Source: an uncultured Gammaproteobacteria bacterium (GTDB lineage: Bacteria; Pseudomonadota; Gammaproteobacteria; Pseudomonadales; Porticoccaceae). Taken from it: DNA of 64,000 nt. The stretch is from NCBI GenBank assembly GCA_913058345.1, contig CAJXQR010000002.1:186001-250000 (forward strand), written 5' to 3'. The notes beneath the pieces were generated by a model. It was not told where the DNA came from and made no database searches. It worked only from the letters and a program-made list of their open reading frames with translations. Shown one piece after another: positions 17,047 through 26,871 of this stretch. The translations under genes were made by a program, and so were the position numbers. Position 1 is the first letter of the stretch; each line of letters begins with the position of its first letter.

Positions 17047-17665
17047 TTCTGTCCCCTGTAATAATAAATATAAACACTGAGTTCCGATCAACTCTTGCAG
17101 GTAAATCTAGGGACAGACAGAGAGAACATCAACATCCTGAAGGTGACATCAACGGTGCGGAAAGTGACACGGTTTTTTTATTGGGGAGTGAATTAATCAT
17201 AAACCGGCAAGAAATGACAAAAAATCCTTTTTATATCAGACGCTTAAAAACTTATTGCTGAATGAAAAAATAGCTATAAAAACCTTGAGAGGATTGACTT
17301 TAAAACAAATATGCGACAAAACACCGCACATCAGCAACAGCTAAAATGCTTGATTACGACAGATTGGCTCAATTTTAATTATGTTATTTCAATAATGGAG
17401 ATCGTTTAAGGGCAAAAAGTCGGCCTAGTAAAGCGAAATCTATTTCAAATTCGACTCTACACCCTTCAGTAATAATCACACCCAACCAGCAATAACCACA
17501 CCCGCTACAATTTTCAACGCGGTACGAGAAAAGCGATAGCGATAGAGCTTGCCGGTAATGACGTGCAGTCTTAAGGCATCAAACTAATGAGCCCTTTAAA
17601 ACACGCTCTATGAACAGAGGGATAACATCATGTAGAAGTGCCAAAATCTCATCGCCCAGGCATCT
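17047..17665. other. Intergenic region, 619 bp, between the P450 operon and thyA
   Basis: No gene is recognisable here. The part next to the P450 start holds an 8-bp direct repeat with 20-bp spacing (separate entry). The rest is AT-rich, with no convincing open frame. The AraC-type regulator often found beside CYP153 genes is absent from this gap. Confidence 0.5.
17126..17153 (-). promoter_or_regulatory. Candidate activator site: ACATCAAC direct repeat, 20-bp period
   Basis: ACATCAAC occurs at 17126–17133 and again at 17146–17153, exactly 20 bp apart (about two helical turns), 80–107 bp upstream of the P450 start. Direct repeats with roughly 20-bp period are characteristic of AraC/XylS-family operators, and alkane-inducible CYP153 operons are commonly controlled by such regulators. 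No regulator gene lies next to the operon, so this rests on spacing and position only. Confidence 0.35.
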
Positions 17666-18499
17666 TTAAATGGCTATTGGCGCGGCAATAGCCGGATGGG
17701 GTTCGTAGGCTTGCAAGGTAAAGTCTTCATAAACAAAACTGAAAATATCGGTCACGTCGCTTTTAAGAATCATTTTCGGCAAGGGCTTGAGTTCACGAGA
17801 AAGCTGCTTATCGGCCTGCTCTAGATGATTCAAATAAAGGTGGGCATCGCCGAGAGTATGAATAAATTCACCGGGCTGTAGGCCCGTCACCTGGGCGACC
17901 ATTAAAGTCAGCAGGGCATACGAGGCTATATTGAAGGGCACGCCGAGAAAGATGTCGCCGCTGCGTTGGTAGAGTTGACAGCTAAGCTTGCCGTCGGCGA
18001 CATAAAATTGGAAAAGAGCATGGCAGGGAGCTAGCGCCATACGGCCCTGTTCAACATTGGCCTGGGGGGAGATGCTTTCATCGGGTAATTGTCCCGGGTT
18101 CCAGGCGGAAACAACCAAGCGACGAGAGTCTGGCCGGGTGTGAAGTTGCTCAATAAGGTCTGAAATTTGGTCGATAGCCCCGCCGCTTGGGAGTGACCAG
18201 CTTCGCCACTGATGACCGTAGACTGGGCCAAGATCGCCGCTACCTGTCGCCCACTCATCCCAGATCGATACGCCCTTGTCGCGTAGATATTGGGTATTGG
18301 TATCGCCCTTCAAAAACCATAATAATTCATGAATGATCGATTTAAGATGCACCTTTTTAGTGGTGACAAGAGGAAAACCTTCGGCGAGATCAAAACGCAT
18401 CTGATACCCAAATACACTGCGTGTGCCGGTACCGGTACGATCGCCTTTTTCAACACCGTTATCGCGCACATGGCGCATCAAGTCCAGATACTGCTGCAT
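17666..18499 (-). CDS. thyA: Thymidylate synthase
   Basis: A 277-residue cytosolic enzyme that methylates dUMP to dTMP using 5,10-methylenetetrahydrofolate, producing dihydrofolate for FolA. The catalytic cysteine is Cys159 in [10 protein letters not shown]. Other hallmarks are the N-terminal phosphate-binding [12 protein letters not shown], the [11 protein letters not shown] segment, [11 protein letters not shown], and [20 protein letters not shown] for dUMP binding. It is 13 residues longer than the 264-residue E. coli enzyme, with the extra length just before the catalytic Cys ([14 protein letters not shown]), an insertion seen in a subset of ThyA proteins. It follows lgt by 42 bp in the common lgt–thyA pair. 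Confidence 0.96.
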   Translation of the reverse strand: MQQYLDLMRHVRDNGVEKGDRTGTGTRSVFGYQMRFDLAEGFPLVTTKKVHLKSIIHELLWFLKGDTNTQYLRDKGVSIWDEWATGSGDLGPVYGHQWRSWSLPSGGAIDQISDLIEQLHTRPDSRRLVVSAWNPGQLPDESISPQANVEQGRMALAPCHALFQFYVADGKLSCQLYQRSGDIFLGVPFNIASYALLTLMVAQVTGLQPGEFIHTLGDAHLYLNHLEQADKQLSRELKPLPKMILKSDVTDIFSFVYEDFTLQAYEPHPAIAAPIAI

Positions 18500-18541
18500 G
18501 ATTACCTCGCAGAATTAATCGCAATGAGCCGAGCCATGTTT

Positions 18542-19348
18542 TCAAGCTCTGACGACCGTTACCGTACGCTTGCGCCAGTAACTGTAAATTAACAACAGTA
18601 TACCGCCGACGACCATCGGCAGGCTTAGCAATTGACCTCGCGTGACCCAATCAAACAAGTCAAAGCCAATATGACCATCGGGCTCACGAGCGAATTCCAC
18701 CACCGAGCGGAACAAGCCATAACACAGCAAAAATAGGCCACTGACCGCCCCTTCGGGCCGTGGACGGCGAGAGTACCAAAACAAAATGGTAAAAAGCAGT
18801 ACACCTTCAAGACCGGCCTGATAAAGCTGAGAGGGATGGCGGGCAATTTGTTCAGGATCGCGGGGGAAGACCATCGCGATCGGCCAATCGCTGGCGCGGC
18901 CCCAAAGTTCCTGACCAATAAAGTTACCAATGCGGCCCAGCCCCAAACCAATGGGCACCAGAGGTGCGACAAAGTCCGTCACCGCTAACCACGGTTGCTG
19001 CAGTTTACGGGCGTAAAGCAGCAGGGCGACTATCACGCCAAGTAAGCCACCATGGAAGGCCATTCCGCCTTCCCAAACACGTAATAACCACAGCGGGTCG
19101 GCTAGCCATTTATCGAAGTTATAAAATAGTACATAGCCACAGCGGCCACCGAGTATCACCCCAAAGGCAGCATAGACAATGAGATCTTCTACCTGATCGC
19201 GGCGCACAGGTGACCAGGCTCGCTGGCTGCGTGACCTTGCCAGCAACCAGGCAGCACTAAAGCCCAACAGGTACATAACACCATACCAATGAACCTTAAG
19301 CGCACCAAAGTTAACAAGCACGGGATCAATTTCAGGGTAAGTCAGCAT
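18542..19348 (-). CDS. lgt: Prolipoprotein diacylglyceryl transferase
   Basis: A 268-residue inner-membrane enzyme with seven predicted helices. It transfers diacylglycerol from phosphatidylglycerol to the lipobox cysteine of prolipoproteins. The Lgt signature reads GRIGNFIGQELWGR. The usual form is GRIGNFINGELWGR, so two positions between the conserved Asn and Glu differ while the key Arg, Asn and Glu are kept. Other family segments are VHWYGVMYLLGF with the essential Tyr and HPSQLYQAGLEG. lgt–thyA linkage is common in gammaproteobacteria and supports the call. Confidence 0.95.
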   Translation of the reverse strand: MLTYPEIDPVLVNFGALKVHWYGVMYLLGFSAAWLLARSRSQRAWSPVRRDQVEDLIVYAAFGVILGGRCGYVLFYNFDKWLADPLWLLRVWEGGMAFHGGLLGVIVALLLYARKLQQPWLAVTDFVAPLVPIGLGLGRIGNFIGQELWGRASDWPIAMVFPRDPEQIARHPSQLYQAGLEGVLLFTILFWYSRRPRPEGAVSGLFLLCYGLFRSVVEFAREPDGHIGFDLFDWVTRGQLLSLPMVVGGILLLIYSYWRKRTVTVVRA

Positions 19349-19390
19349 AGAGGTACCGTTAATAAAGAGGGTATTATTTTATAGTCTGCG

Positions 19391-20050
19391 CTATACACTG
19401 CGCAGGTCCAGTACCGGCCAATCACGCTGGTTAGCTTCGGCTAATAAGAGCTTGTCAGGATTAACAACTACCGGCTTCTCGACCACCTCAAGCAGGGGTA
19501 AGTCGTTAATTGAATCGCTATAGAAGCTACTACCCTTTAATGTTTCATCATTCTCTGCTAACCAGCTCTGTAAGCGAGTTACTTTACCTTGCTGATAACT
19601 CGGCACACCCGCAACTTGCCCGGTATAACGCCCCGCTATCTGCTCGGGCTCGGTAGCAATAACCTCATTAATCCCAAAGCGATGACAGATGGGCTCGACA
19701 ATAAACCGATTGGTGGCACTAATCACCATCAGCCGGTCCCCCGCTGCACGGTGTTGCTCGACTAAAGCCTCTGCCGCTGGCAGCCACATCTTACTCACCA
19801 CCTCGTTCATAAACTTGCGATGCAGTTCGGCCAGCTCTTGCGGCTCAAGCGCGGCAAGAGGCGCGAGGGCGAAGTTGAGGTATTCAAAAATATCCAGCTC
19901 ACCCCGTTGATAATCATCATAGAACTGCTCGTTCATACGTGCATAATGGTGGGGGTCGACTTTATTTTCATGCACCAGAAACTCCCCCCAAGCGTAGTCA
20001 CTATCACCGGCTAATAAGGTGTTGTCCAAATCAAATAACGCCAAGGGCAT
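19391..20050 (-). CDS. HAD-superfamily subfamily IB phosphatase
   Basis: A 219-residue cytosolic phosphatase of the SerB-like IB branch. Motif I is LFDLDNTLL with the nucleophilic and acid/base aspartates; motif II is VISATNRF; motif III lysine is in YQQGKVTRLQ; motif IV is YSDSINDLPLL. The helical cap between motifs I and II fits phosphoserine-phosphatase-like enzymes. It lies leftward, divergent from rppH. The substrate is unknown; relatives at this locus in pseudomonads are annotated simply as HAD-IB hydrolases. Confidence 0.88.
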   Translation of the reverse strand: MPLALFDLDNTLLAGDSDYAWGEFLVHENKVDPHHYARMNEQFYDDYQRGELDIFEYLNFALAPLAALEPQELAELHRKFMNEVVSKMWLPAAEALVEQHRAAGDRLMVISATNRFIVEPICHRFGINEVIATEPEQIAGRYTGQVAGVPSYQQGKVTRLQSWLAENDETLKGSSFYSDSINDLPLLEVVEKPVVVNPDKLLLAEANQRDWPVLDLRSV

Positions 20051-20194
20051 GTTTTACTCTTTAATATCGTGTCGATGAAAAGCAGGCAGAATACCGTCTA
20101 TCTTATACGCACTCAATCTCCCAGTGCATCGCCATTTGCTGCATCCGGAGTAACTGTGGAACAATAGCCCACAACTATTGACGCGAGGGCAATA

Positions 20195-20701
20195 ATGGAC
20201 ACAATCGATAAAGATGGCTTTCGCCCCAACGTAGGTATTATCGTCGCCAATGGCAAAGGACGCTTACTGTGGACCAAGCGGGTCCGACAAAATGCCTGGC
20301 AGTTCCCTCAGGGGGGTATTGACCCCGGAGAAAGCCCCCGTGATGCCATGTATCGAGAGCTGCACGAAGAAATCGGCCTTGAAAAATCTGACGTCAAAAT
20401 TCTCGCTAACACCCGAGGCTGGCTGCGCTATCGACTGCCCAGGCGCTATATACGACAAGGTGAATCAACGACTTGCATCGGCCAAAAACAAAAATGGTTT
20501 TTGTTACAGCTCAACAGCACCACTGACCACATTCGTTTTGACTGTGGTAAAAAACCTGAGTTTGACGGTTGGCGCTGGGTTAACTACTGGTATCCCATCA
20601 GTCAGGTGGTGGATTTTAAGCGCGATGTTTACCGCCGAGCGTTGAAAGAACTAGCGCAAATTCACAGCGACATAGAAAAAAAACTGGAACGCCAGCAATG
20701 A
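20195..20701 (+). CDS. rppH: RNA pyrophosphohydrolase
   Basis: A 168-residue Nudix enzyme that removes pyrophosphate from the 5' end of transcripts, opening them to RNase E-dependent decay. The Nudix box lies at residues 40–62 ([20 protein letters not shown]...), with RELHEEIGL supplying the metal-binding glutamates. The N-terminus [20 protein letters not shown] and the later [23 protein letters not shown] match RppH closely. It precedes ptsP by 7 bp, the conserved rppH–ptsP pairing of gammaproteobacteria. Confidence 0.96.
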   Translation: MDTIDKDGFRPNVGIIVANGKGRLLWTKRVRQNAWQFPQGGIDPGESPRDAMYRELHEEIGLEKSDVKILANTRGWLRYRLPRRYIRQGESTTCIGQKQKWFLLQLNSTTDHIRFDCGKKPEFDGWRWVNYWYPISQVVDFKRDVYRRALKELAQIHSDIEKKLERQQ

Positions 20702-20708
20702 GCCAGAA

Positions 20709-23009
20709 ATGCTGAATTCACTACGCAACATTCTTCAGGAGGTTAATTCAGCCAGCGATTTTGGTGCCTTACTGGAGATCATCGTCAACCGTGTAAAGGC
20801 GGTGATGGAGACGGGTATTTGCTCGGTCTACTTGCTGGATGCCAAGCAAGACACCTATGTACTGGCGGCCACCGATGGGCTACTACAAGCAGCGGTCGGC
20901 AAAGTGTCGATGTCCTGCGAACAGGGGTTAGTTGGCCTCGTTGCTCATAAAGCAGAACCCCTCAATCTCGAGCACGCCGAGACGCACCCTCGTTTTGCTT
21001 ATTTCCCCGAGACCGGCGAAGAAAAATTTAGCGCTTTCCTTGGCTCTCCGATCATCCACCACCGCACCGTGCTCGGTGTGCTTGTGGTACAACAGCAGCA
21101 ACGGCGGCGCTTCGACGAAAGCGAAGAAGCTTTTCTGGTCACTATTGCCGCTCAGTTGGCAGGTATTATTGCCCATGCTGATGCGACGGGGGAACTGGCC
21201 CGCGCTCTATCACCAGAACTAGAATACGACAGCGTATCCGGCCAGGCCCACTATTCTGGCCTCGCCAGTGCCCCGGGCATTGGCATTGGCGTTGCCGTCG
21301 TGGTGGCGCCCGCCGCTGATCTCAGTGCCGTACCCAAGCGTCTCACTGACGATATAGAAGGAGAATTAGCACAATTTCGCGACGCACTCGACACCACCAT
21401 TAACGATTTAAAAACGGTCCACCAGGATCTATCCGATAAGCTAAACCCCGAAGAAATCGCCCTCTTCGAAGTTTACGTCAGTATGCTCGATGACAACTCA
21501 CTGGGCGGAGAGGTGTGTGAGCGCATAAAAACTGGACTGTCAGCACAGTATGCCTGGAGCCGGGTCATCCTCGAGCACATCCGCACTTTCAGCGCTATGG
21601 AAAACCCCTATCTACGCGAGCGTGCTACCGATGTGCGCGATCTCGGCCGCCGAGTACTGGGTTATCTGCAACAGCAACAACACGAAGAAAAACGCTATCC
21701 TGAAAATACCATTTTAATTGGCGAAGAACTAGCGGCACCAAATCTCGCTGATGTGCCCTTTGAGAATATTCGTGCCATGGTTTCTGCCAAGGGATCGTAT
21801 AACTCTCACATGGCCATTCTCGGCCGTGCCATGGGCATACCCACTATTATGGGCGCCATAGATCTACCCTGGACAGACCTTGACGGCTGCCAGCTGATCG
21901 TCGACGCCCATCAAGGCTTGGTCATTAAATCCCCCAGTGCTCAGCACCTGGAGGCCTACGAAAAAGTCCACGCCGAGGAAAAAATCTTTGCCGCCGACCT
22001 AGAGGCAACAAAAGACGAGCCCAGTGTCACCCTCGACGGACAGCATGTCTCATTGTGGGTCAACACCGGACTACGTATCGACTCTATGCTATCCCTCGAC
22101 CGTGGCGCTGAGGGCGTTGGTCTGTATCGCACTGAAATACCTTTCTTTATGCGCGAACGTTTCCCCTCCGAAGAGGAACAACGACAGCTCTATCGAGAAC
22201 AACTGGAAATGTTCAGCCCCCGTCCAGTGACAATGCGCACCCTCGATATCGGCGGTGACAAATCTCTACCCTATTTCCCCATTGAAGAGGAAAATCCTTT
22301 TCTCGGCTGGCGCGGCGTACGTGTGACACTTGACCATCCAGAAATTTTTCTCGTCCAGCTACGCGCCATGATGCGGGCCAGTATTGATCTCAATAATCTG
22401 CGTATTTTGCTGCCGATGATTTCCAATACTGAGGAGCTGGATAGCGCCCTGATACTCATCAAACGCGTCTACCATGAACTCACTGTTGAAGAAGGCTATC
22501 GTCTTGACATGCCCGCCATTGGCGCCATGATCGAAGTACCGGCGGCGGTGTATCAAATTGGCGAAATCGCTAAACGCGTCGACTTTATATCCGTCGGCAC
22601 TAACGATCTCACTCAGTACCTACTGGCCGTTGATCGCAACAATCCTCGGGTTGCGGAGCTCTACCACAACTTTCACCCCAGTCTGCTGAAAGCCCTGCGC
22701 ATCATTATCGACGATGCAAAAAAACACCATTGCCCGGTCAGTGTTTGTGGTGAACTGGCAGGCGAGCCTCTTGGCGCCATCTTGCTAATAGGCATGGGTT
22801 ATGAATTTCTCTCGATGAGCGCGGCCAACTTACTGCGAGTCAAAGCGATATTGCGTCAACTAAAACTGAGCGATATGCGCAAATTCGTTGAACAGGCTAG
22901 TCTGTTAACTGACACCGTTGCTATAGAAAGTTATTTGTATAAGGCTCTCAGCCAACAACCGGAAATTGCCCGTTTAGTTCGGCCTGCTAGCAGTCCCAGC
23001 CTGCTCTAG
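20709..23009 (+). CDS. ptsP: Phosphoenolpyruvate–protein phosphotransferase of the nitrogen PTS (EI-Ntr)
   Basis: A 766-residue cytosolic protein. A GAF domain occupies about residues 1–165 and senses small ligands; Enzyme I domains follow. The phosphorylated histidine is His367 in KGSYNSHMAILGRAMGIPT, and the PEP-binding barrel includes LDIGGDKSLPYF, MIEVPAAVYQIG and FISVGTNDLTQYLLAVDRN. It passes phosphate from PEP to NPr and EIIA-Ntr, linking carbon and nitrogen status to regulation of potassium and other pathways. The GAF domain separates it from sugar-PTS Enzyme I. It forms an operon with rppH. Confidence 0.96.
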   Translation: MLNSLRNILQEVNSASDFGALLEIIVNRVKAVMETGICSVYLLDAKQDTYVLAATDGLLQAAVGKVSMSCEQGLVGLVAHKAEPLNLEHAETHPRFAYFPETGEEKFSAFLGSPIIHHRTVLGVLVVQQQQRRRFDESEEAFLVTIAAQLAGIIAHADATGELARALSPELEYDSVSGQAHYSGLASAPGIGIGVAVVVAPAADLSAVPKRLTDDIEGELAQFRDALDTTINDLKTVHQDLSDKLNPEEIALFEVYVSMLDDNSLGGEVCERIKTGLSAQYAWSRVILEHIRTFSAMENPYLRERATDVRDLGRRVLGYLQQQQHEEKRYPENTILIGEELAAPNLADVPFENIRAMVSAKGSYNSHMAILGRAMGIPTIMGAIDLPWTDLDGCQLIVDAHQGLVIKSPSAQHLEAYEKVHAEEKIFAADLEATKDEPSVTLDGQHVSLWVNTGLRIDSMLSLDRGAEGVGLYRTEIPFFMRERFPSEEEQRQLYREQLEMFSPRPVTMRTLDIGGDKSLPYFPIEEENPFLGWRGVRVTLDHPEIFLVQLRAMMRASIDLNNLRILLPMISNTEELDSALILIKRVYHELTVEEGYRLDMPAIGAMIEVPAAVYQIGEIAKRVDFISVGTNDLTQYLLAVDRNNPRVAELYHNFHPSLLKALRIIIDDAKKHHCPVSVCGELAGEPLGAILLIGMGYEFLSMSAANLLRVKAILRQLKLSDMRKFVEQASLLTDTVAIESYLYKALSQQPEIARLVRPASSPSLL

Positions 23010-23037
23010 AGATATTAAGCCCGGGCAAAAAAACGAA

Positions 23038-23796
23038 TTAATCGACTTTAAACCGATATTGGCGGAGTTTACCCAGTTTTTTACCCTGAACAAAATTTTG
23101 CTCGGCAAACTCGACATTGCCTTTATTATCAATCAATAGAACCGTGGTGCAACGCGTGCCATAGCTGGGGCCGACAATAAACGGTGATGACAGGCTGCGC
23201 TCCATCTCGATGCCCAAACCCGTATCCGGCAAGAGGTGATCCGGAAAGGTCTTTCGGGAACCCAAGACAGAAAGCAAGTTTTCACTGTCCAGTTCATCAT
23301 CCTCAATGACCTGCCGAAGCCGTGCTCGCGCTAGTTCAGACTTTGGCCAGGGCGTATCGAGAGAATCATTGCTCAGGGTAAAAATACCTGGCTTCAAATG
23401 CTGAACTCGGCCCCGAGCATTGGTGCAAAACAGCAATTCATCGACCGAACCTGCCAGCAGATTAAAACCATTGTACAGCTCACCTTCATCCAGCACCGCC
23501 TCGAAATAATCCTCGCTAGCACCCTGATGCAATAAAAACCCAGTCGGCAGCCCTCCCCTGGATTTATCCGCCCGATAACCACCGCCACGGGTATTGGTCA
23601 CCGTCGCCCAGCTGCCCTTGCGATCAACACCAAACCAGGTGCCACCAGCGTCCAGATCCCGCCCAGCAAGAATATTCGGGCTATCAGTCCAAAAATCTGC
23701 TGCCCGCGTTGGTCGATCATAAAATTCATCACGATTAGCGACCACAATAAGTGGGTAACGTGGGTGGTGCTGAAAGGCGAGAGTAACGAGGCACAT
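23038..23796 (-). CDS. NRDE-family (TANGO2-like) protein
   Basis: A 252-residue protein that starts MCLVTLAFQHHPRYPLIVVANRDEFY, containing the family's Asn-Arg-Asp-Glu motif and, as in NTN-hydrolase relatives, a Cys at position 2. Other conserved blocks are AGRDLDAGGTWFGV, GWATVTNTR-type sequence and YGTRCTTVLLI. The family includes human TANGO2; its bacterial role is unknown, with heme-related and lipid-related roles proposed for eukaryotic members. It converges on ptsP and ends 28 bp from it. rlmI lies just upstream on the same strand, 42 bp away. Confidence 0.88.
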   Translation of the reverse strand: MCLVTLAFQHHPRYPLIVVANRDEFYDRPTRAADFWTDSPNILAGRDLDAGGTWFGVDRKGSWATVTNTRGGGYRADKSRGGLPTGFLLHQGASEDYFEAVLDEGELYNGFNLLAGSVDELLFCTNARGRVQHLKPGIFTLSNDSLDTPWPKSELARARLRQVIEDDELDSENLLSVLGSRKTFPDHLLPDTGLGIEMERSLSSPFIVGPSYGTRCTTVLLIDNKGNVEFAEQNFVQGKKLGKLRQYRFKVD

Positions 23797-23838
23797 AGAG
23801 GATAACAGTCATTTACTGGATATATTGAATCAACGCCA

Positions 23839-25029
23839 TCAGCCCAAATCCCGTGCAAAAATGGCTTTCAGATACGAGGTTTCGGCAATAGAAGGATGGA
23901 CGGGGTGATCCGGCCCCTGTCCCAAAGAGGCGAGTATTTGTAGACGACGGCTGCGAGTACCACCAGCACTACGGACAATTTTTTGTAAGCTCTCTGTCGG
24001 TAAATGCATAGAACACGATGCCGATACTAGCAGACCACCGGGCGCTAATAGCTTTAATGCCAGCTCATTAATTTGGTGGTAGGCTTTTTCCCCCTGCTTC
24101 TGATCTTTCTTACGCTTAATAAAGGCCGGTGGGTCGAGTACAATAATGTCAAAACGGCGTTGCTCTTTTTGCAAGGCTTTCATGACTTCACCCGCCTTAC
24201 CCTGCAAACTATCCACCCGGTCAGCCACGTTGTTCAACAACGCATTGTGTTGCACCAGAGCAAGCGCACTGGTTGAGGAATCGACACACACTACAGACGA
24301 GGCTCCCGCGGCAGCGGCCTGCACACCCCAACCACCCGCATAGCTGAATACGTCGAGGACATTTTTAGCAGCACAAAACCGCTGCAGAAAAGCGCGATTT
24401 TCCCGGTGGTCGTAAAACCAGCCGGTCTTTTGGCCGCCGACCAGAGGCGCAACAAAACGGCAACCATTCTCAACTAGCTCGATCTCTTCAGGCACGTGCC
24501 CGAAGCGCACGCTTTGCTCTTCGGGTAAATGTTCAGCGACACGAAAAGCCCCGTTATTTTTACTAATAATACCCTTCGGTTTAAATACCTCGCGCAGCGC
24601 TTGAAGCACCATCGGCATGCGGCAATCCATCCCCGCCGTGGTGGTTTGCAAGGCTAAATAATCACCGTAACGATCGACAATCAGGCCCGGTAATAAATCA
24701 GCCTCGCCATAAGCGAGACGGTAACAGTGCTCAGGATAGAGCTGTTCGCGGAGACTTAAAGCCGTTTGTAGGCGATCTATTAGAAGACGGGTATCGAGCT
24801 CACTCGTGGCCTGTCGACTGTAAAGCCGGGCGCAAATTAAACTGGCCGGATTCACCGTTGCCGCACCGAGGGGCTTACCTCGAGCGTCTTCCACCACCAC
24901 GCTACAACCGGGCTCTAGCCCTTTTAGCGGCGTTGCGGCAGTATCAACCTCGTTACTATAGACCCATAAGTGACCACCGCGCAGACGGCGATCAGTCCCT
25001 TTTTTCAGGCGTAATACTGCATCAGGCAT
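23839..25029 (-). CDS. rlmI: 23S rRNA (cytosine-5-)-methyltransferase RlmI-like
   Basis: A 396-residue SAM-dependent methyltransferase. The N-terminal PUA-type RNA-binding domain (1–75) starts MPDAVLRLKKGTDRRLRGGHLWVYSNE; a central EEHAD-like domain follows. The Rossmann methyltransferase has NVLDVFSYAGGWGVQAAAAGA (SAM motif I), IVLDPPAFIKRK (motif IV) and SASCSMH with the likely catalytic Cys. In E. coli RlmI methylates C1962 of 23S rRNA. It lies between gcvH and the NRDE gene on the same strand. No strong ribosome binding site is visible before the ATG. Confidence 0.88.
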   Translation of the reverse strand: MPDAVLRLKKGTDRRLRGGHLWVYSNEVDTAATPLKGLEPGCSVVVEDARGKPLGAATVNPASLICARLYSRQATSELDTRLLIDRLQTALSLREQLYPEHCYRLAYGEADLLPGLIVDRYGDYLALQTTTAGMDCRMPMVLQALREVFKPKGIISKNNGAFRVAEHLPEEQSVRFGHVPEEIELVENGCRFVAPLVGGQKTGWFYDHRENRAFLQRFCAAKNVLDVFSYAGGWGVQAAAAGASSVVCVDSSTSALALVQHNALLNNVADRVDSLQGKAGEVMKALQKEQRRFDIIVLDPPAFIKRKKDQKQGEKAYHQINELALKLLAPGGLLVSASCSMHLPTESLQKIVRSAGGTRSRRLQILASLGQGPDHPVHPSIAETSYLKAIFARDLG

Positions 25030-25108
25030 GCGCTTTAACTCGTTGAATACAAAACTAACTGGTCGTACCCGGCGTTACAACGGCGGGGATTCGTCGGTAG
25101 TAGAAAGG

Positions 25109-25498
25109 CTATTCCTCTTCAACGCTTTCGATGTACTCATCGGCACTGAGCAAATGCTCCAATTCGGAGGGGTCAGACATTTTAATTTTAAAAAACCAGC
25201 CATCACCATAAGGCGAATCGTTAATGATCTCAGGCGCATCTTCCAGGTCTTCATTAATAGCGGTTACGACCCCTGACACCGGCGCAAAAATATCAGACGC
25301 TGCCTTGACCGACTCAACTGCACCCGCTTCATCGGCGGCCGATACTTTATCGCCCACCTCTGGCAGCTCGACATAAACCACGTCACCCAGGCTTTCCTGG
25401 GCGTAGTCGGTAATACCCACGCTGACCACCCCGTCGCCCTCATCGAGCGTCCACTCGTGAGTTACGGCGTATTTCAGTTCTTTGGGGGTGTTACTCAT
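25109..25498 (-). CDS. gcvH: Glycine cleavage system H protein
   Basis: A 129-residue lipoyl-carrier protein that shuttles the aminomethyl group between the P, T and L proteins during glycine decarboxylation. The lipoylated residue is Lys65 in [16 protein letters not shown]. Family features include [21 protein letters not shown] at the N-terminus and a highly acidic C-terminus. It follows gcvT by 48 bp. The next gene is rlmI rather than gcvP, so the P protein needed for glycine decarboxylation must be elsewhere in the genome. Confidence 0.96.
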   Translation of the reverse strand: MSNTPKELKYAVTHEWTLDEGDGVVSVGITDYAQESLGDVVYVELPEVGDKVSAADEAGAVESVKAASDIFAPVSGVVTAINEDLEDAPEIINDSPYGDGWFFKIKMSDPSELEHLLSADEYIESVEEE

Positions 25499-25546
25499 TA
25501 CCTTTCTCCACTAACAATAATTTTCAATTTGCAGGGTCTACTGCGT

Positions 25547-26671
25547 TCAGGGCTGATCGGCAGGGTTTGCGAATACAGGTTGACCGTAACGAACAAACCC
25601 AGGTGTCACTAGACGCACAGTTTCGCGCTTTTTACGCATCGCCACTTCGCCCCACTCTCCCGCTTGTATGGGCACCCGAGCCAGCGCGATAGAATACCCC
25701 AGTGTCGGAGAAAAGCTACCACTGGTAATCACCCCCGGCTCCTCACAACCGGCAATATACACGGCTTGACCATCGCGTAATACGCCACGCTGTGTTAATA
25801 ATAAACCCACTAACTTCTCGCGTAGGCCTGCGTCGCTTGCGGCGAGTAGAGCACTGCGACCGACAAAATCCCGATCAAAATCGCGCCAGGCAATTGTCCA
25901 TGCCATATTCGCCTGCAAAGGTGAAACGCTCTCATCCATTTCATGGCCATAGAGATTGAATCCGGCCTCTAAACGCAAGGTATCGCGCGCAGCCAAGCCC
26001 GCTGGCGGCACGCCGGCTGCGTGTAGTTTCCACCAAAAAGCCTCGGCCTCGCTGCTGGGCAGTATGATCTCCAAACCGTCCTCGCCCGTGTAACCGGTAC
26101 GTGCGTATTGCCAGTTTTCACCAGACTGCGATGATGACGCAAAAACACTCGTAAACGTTTTCAGAGCACTTATTGTATCGCCGATCGCTTGTCCGAGAAC
26201 AGAAGTCACGCGTTTTATCGCCTGCGGCCCCTGCACAGCGATAATGGACAGGTCATCCCGTTCCTGAAGAACCACCTGAAAACCTTGAGCGTATTCGTTC
26301 ATCCAGGCAAGATCTTTATCCGTCGTTACACAGTTCACCACCAATCGAAAGCCACTGGGCAAGGCATAGACAATCAAATCATCAACTACACCACCTTGGT
26401 CGTTAAGCATAGCACTGTACAAGCCTTGTCCCGGCACGGTAATTTTCGCCACATCGTTAGCGAGTAAATAGCGCAAATAGGCCCGCACATCACTACCGTC
26501 GATATCAATCACTGTCATATGGCTTACATCAAACATCCCGCAGTCGCGGCGTACGCAGTGGTGCTCTTTGATTTGTGAGCCATAATTCAGGGGCATATCC
26601 CAACCACTGAAGTCGACAATCTTGGCACCCATCTTTTGGTGGGCCTTATACAGACTGGTACGAGAATTCAT
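25547..26671 (-). CDS. gcvT: Glycine cleavage system T protein (aminomethyltransferase)
   Basis: A 374-residue enzyme that releases ammonia from the aminomethyl-lipoyl H protein and forms 5,10-methylenetetrahydrofolate. Motifs are MVDFSGWDMPL-like (here IVDFSGWDMPLNYGSQIKEH), GMFDVSHMTVIDI, and ARTGYTGEDGLEII, with RDTLRLEAGFNLYGHEMDE downstream. I place the start at the ATG at 26671, giving MNSRTSLYKAHQKMGA, which lines up with other GcvT proteins. Its ribosome binding site is unusually close, and an upstream GTG at 26704 remains possible. gcvH follows. No glycine riboswitch was recognised upstream. Confidence 0.94.
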   Translation of the reverse strand: MNSRTSLYKAHQKMGAKIVDFSGWDMPLNYGSQIKEHHCVRRDCGMFDVSHMTVIDIDGSDVRAYLRYLLANDVAKITVPGQGLYSAMLNDQGGVVDDLIVYALPSGFRLVVNCVTTDKDLAWMNEYAQGFQVVLQERDDLSIIAVQGPQAIKRVTSVLGQAIGDTISALKTFTSVFASSSQSGENWQYARTGYTGEDGLEIILPSSEAEAFWWKLHAAGVPPAGLAARDTLRLEAGFNLYGHEMDESVSPLQANMAWTIAWRDFDRDFVGRSALLAASDAGLREKLVGLLLTQRGVLRDGQAVYIAGCEEPGVITSGSFSPTLGYSIALARVPIQAGEWGEVAMRKKRETVRLVTPGFVRYGQPVFANPADQP

Positions 26672-26837
26672 CCTTAATAACCCATGCTTATCGCTCAATG
26701 ACACGTTGAAAAATTTGTGGGGGATTTTCTCCGCTCAGGCTTTTAGTCTCGTTGTTTCTTGAATTAAACGTCATAAATATAGCGCAAAAAAACGAGATTA
26801 TGAAACCACTGTCCGACAAAGCGGCTTCATCTTCTAT

Positions 26838-26871
26838 TATCCATCGCCATCGAGTATCCATCGCCATCGAG
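26838..26871. repeat. 17-bp perfect tandem duplication
   Basis: TATCCATCGCCATCGAG occurs twice in a row at 26838–26854 and 26855–26871. Each copy also contains an internal CCATCG/CCATCG near-repeat. It lies in noncoding DNA upstream of gcvT and has the look of replication slippage. Confidence 0.9.

Noticed and set aside
8045-17320. TGTCGCA/TGCGACA heptamers scattered near 8048, 13911 and 17311 as a regulon motif
   Set aside because: About eight copies of a given heptamer are expected by chance on both strands of 64 kb, so scattered single copies carry no weight.
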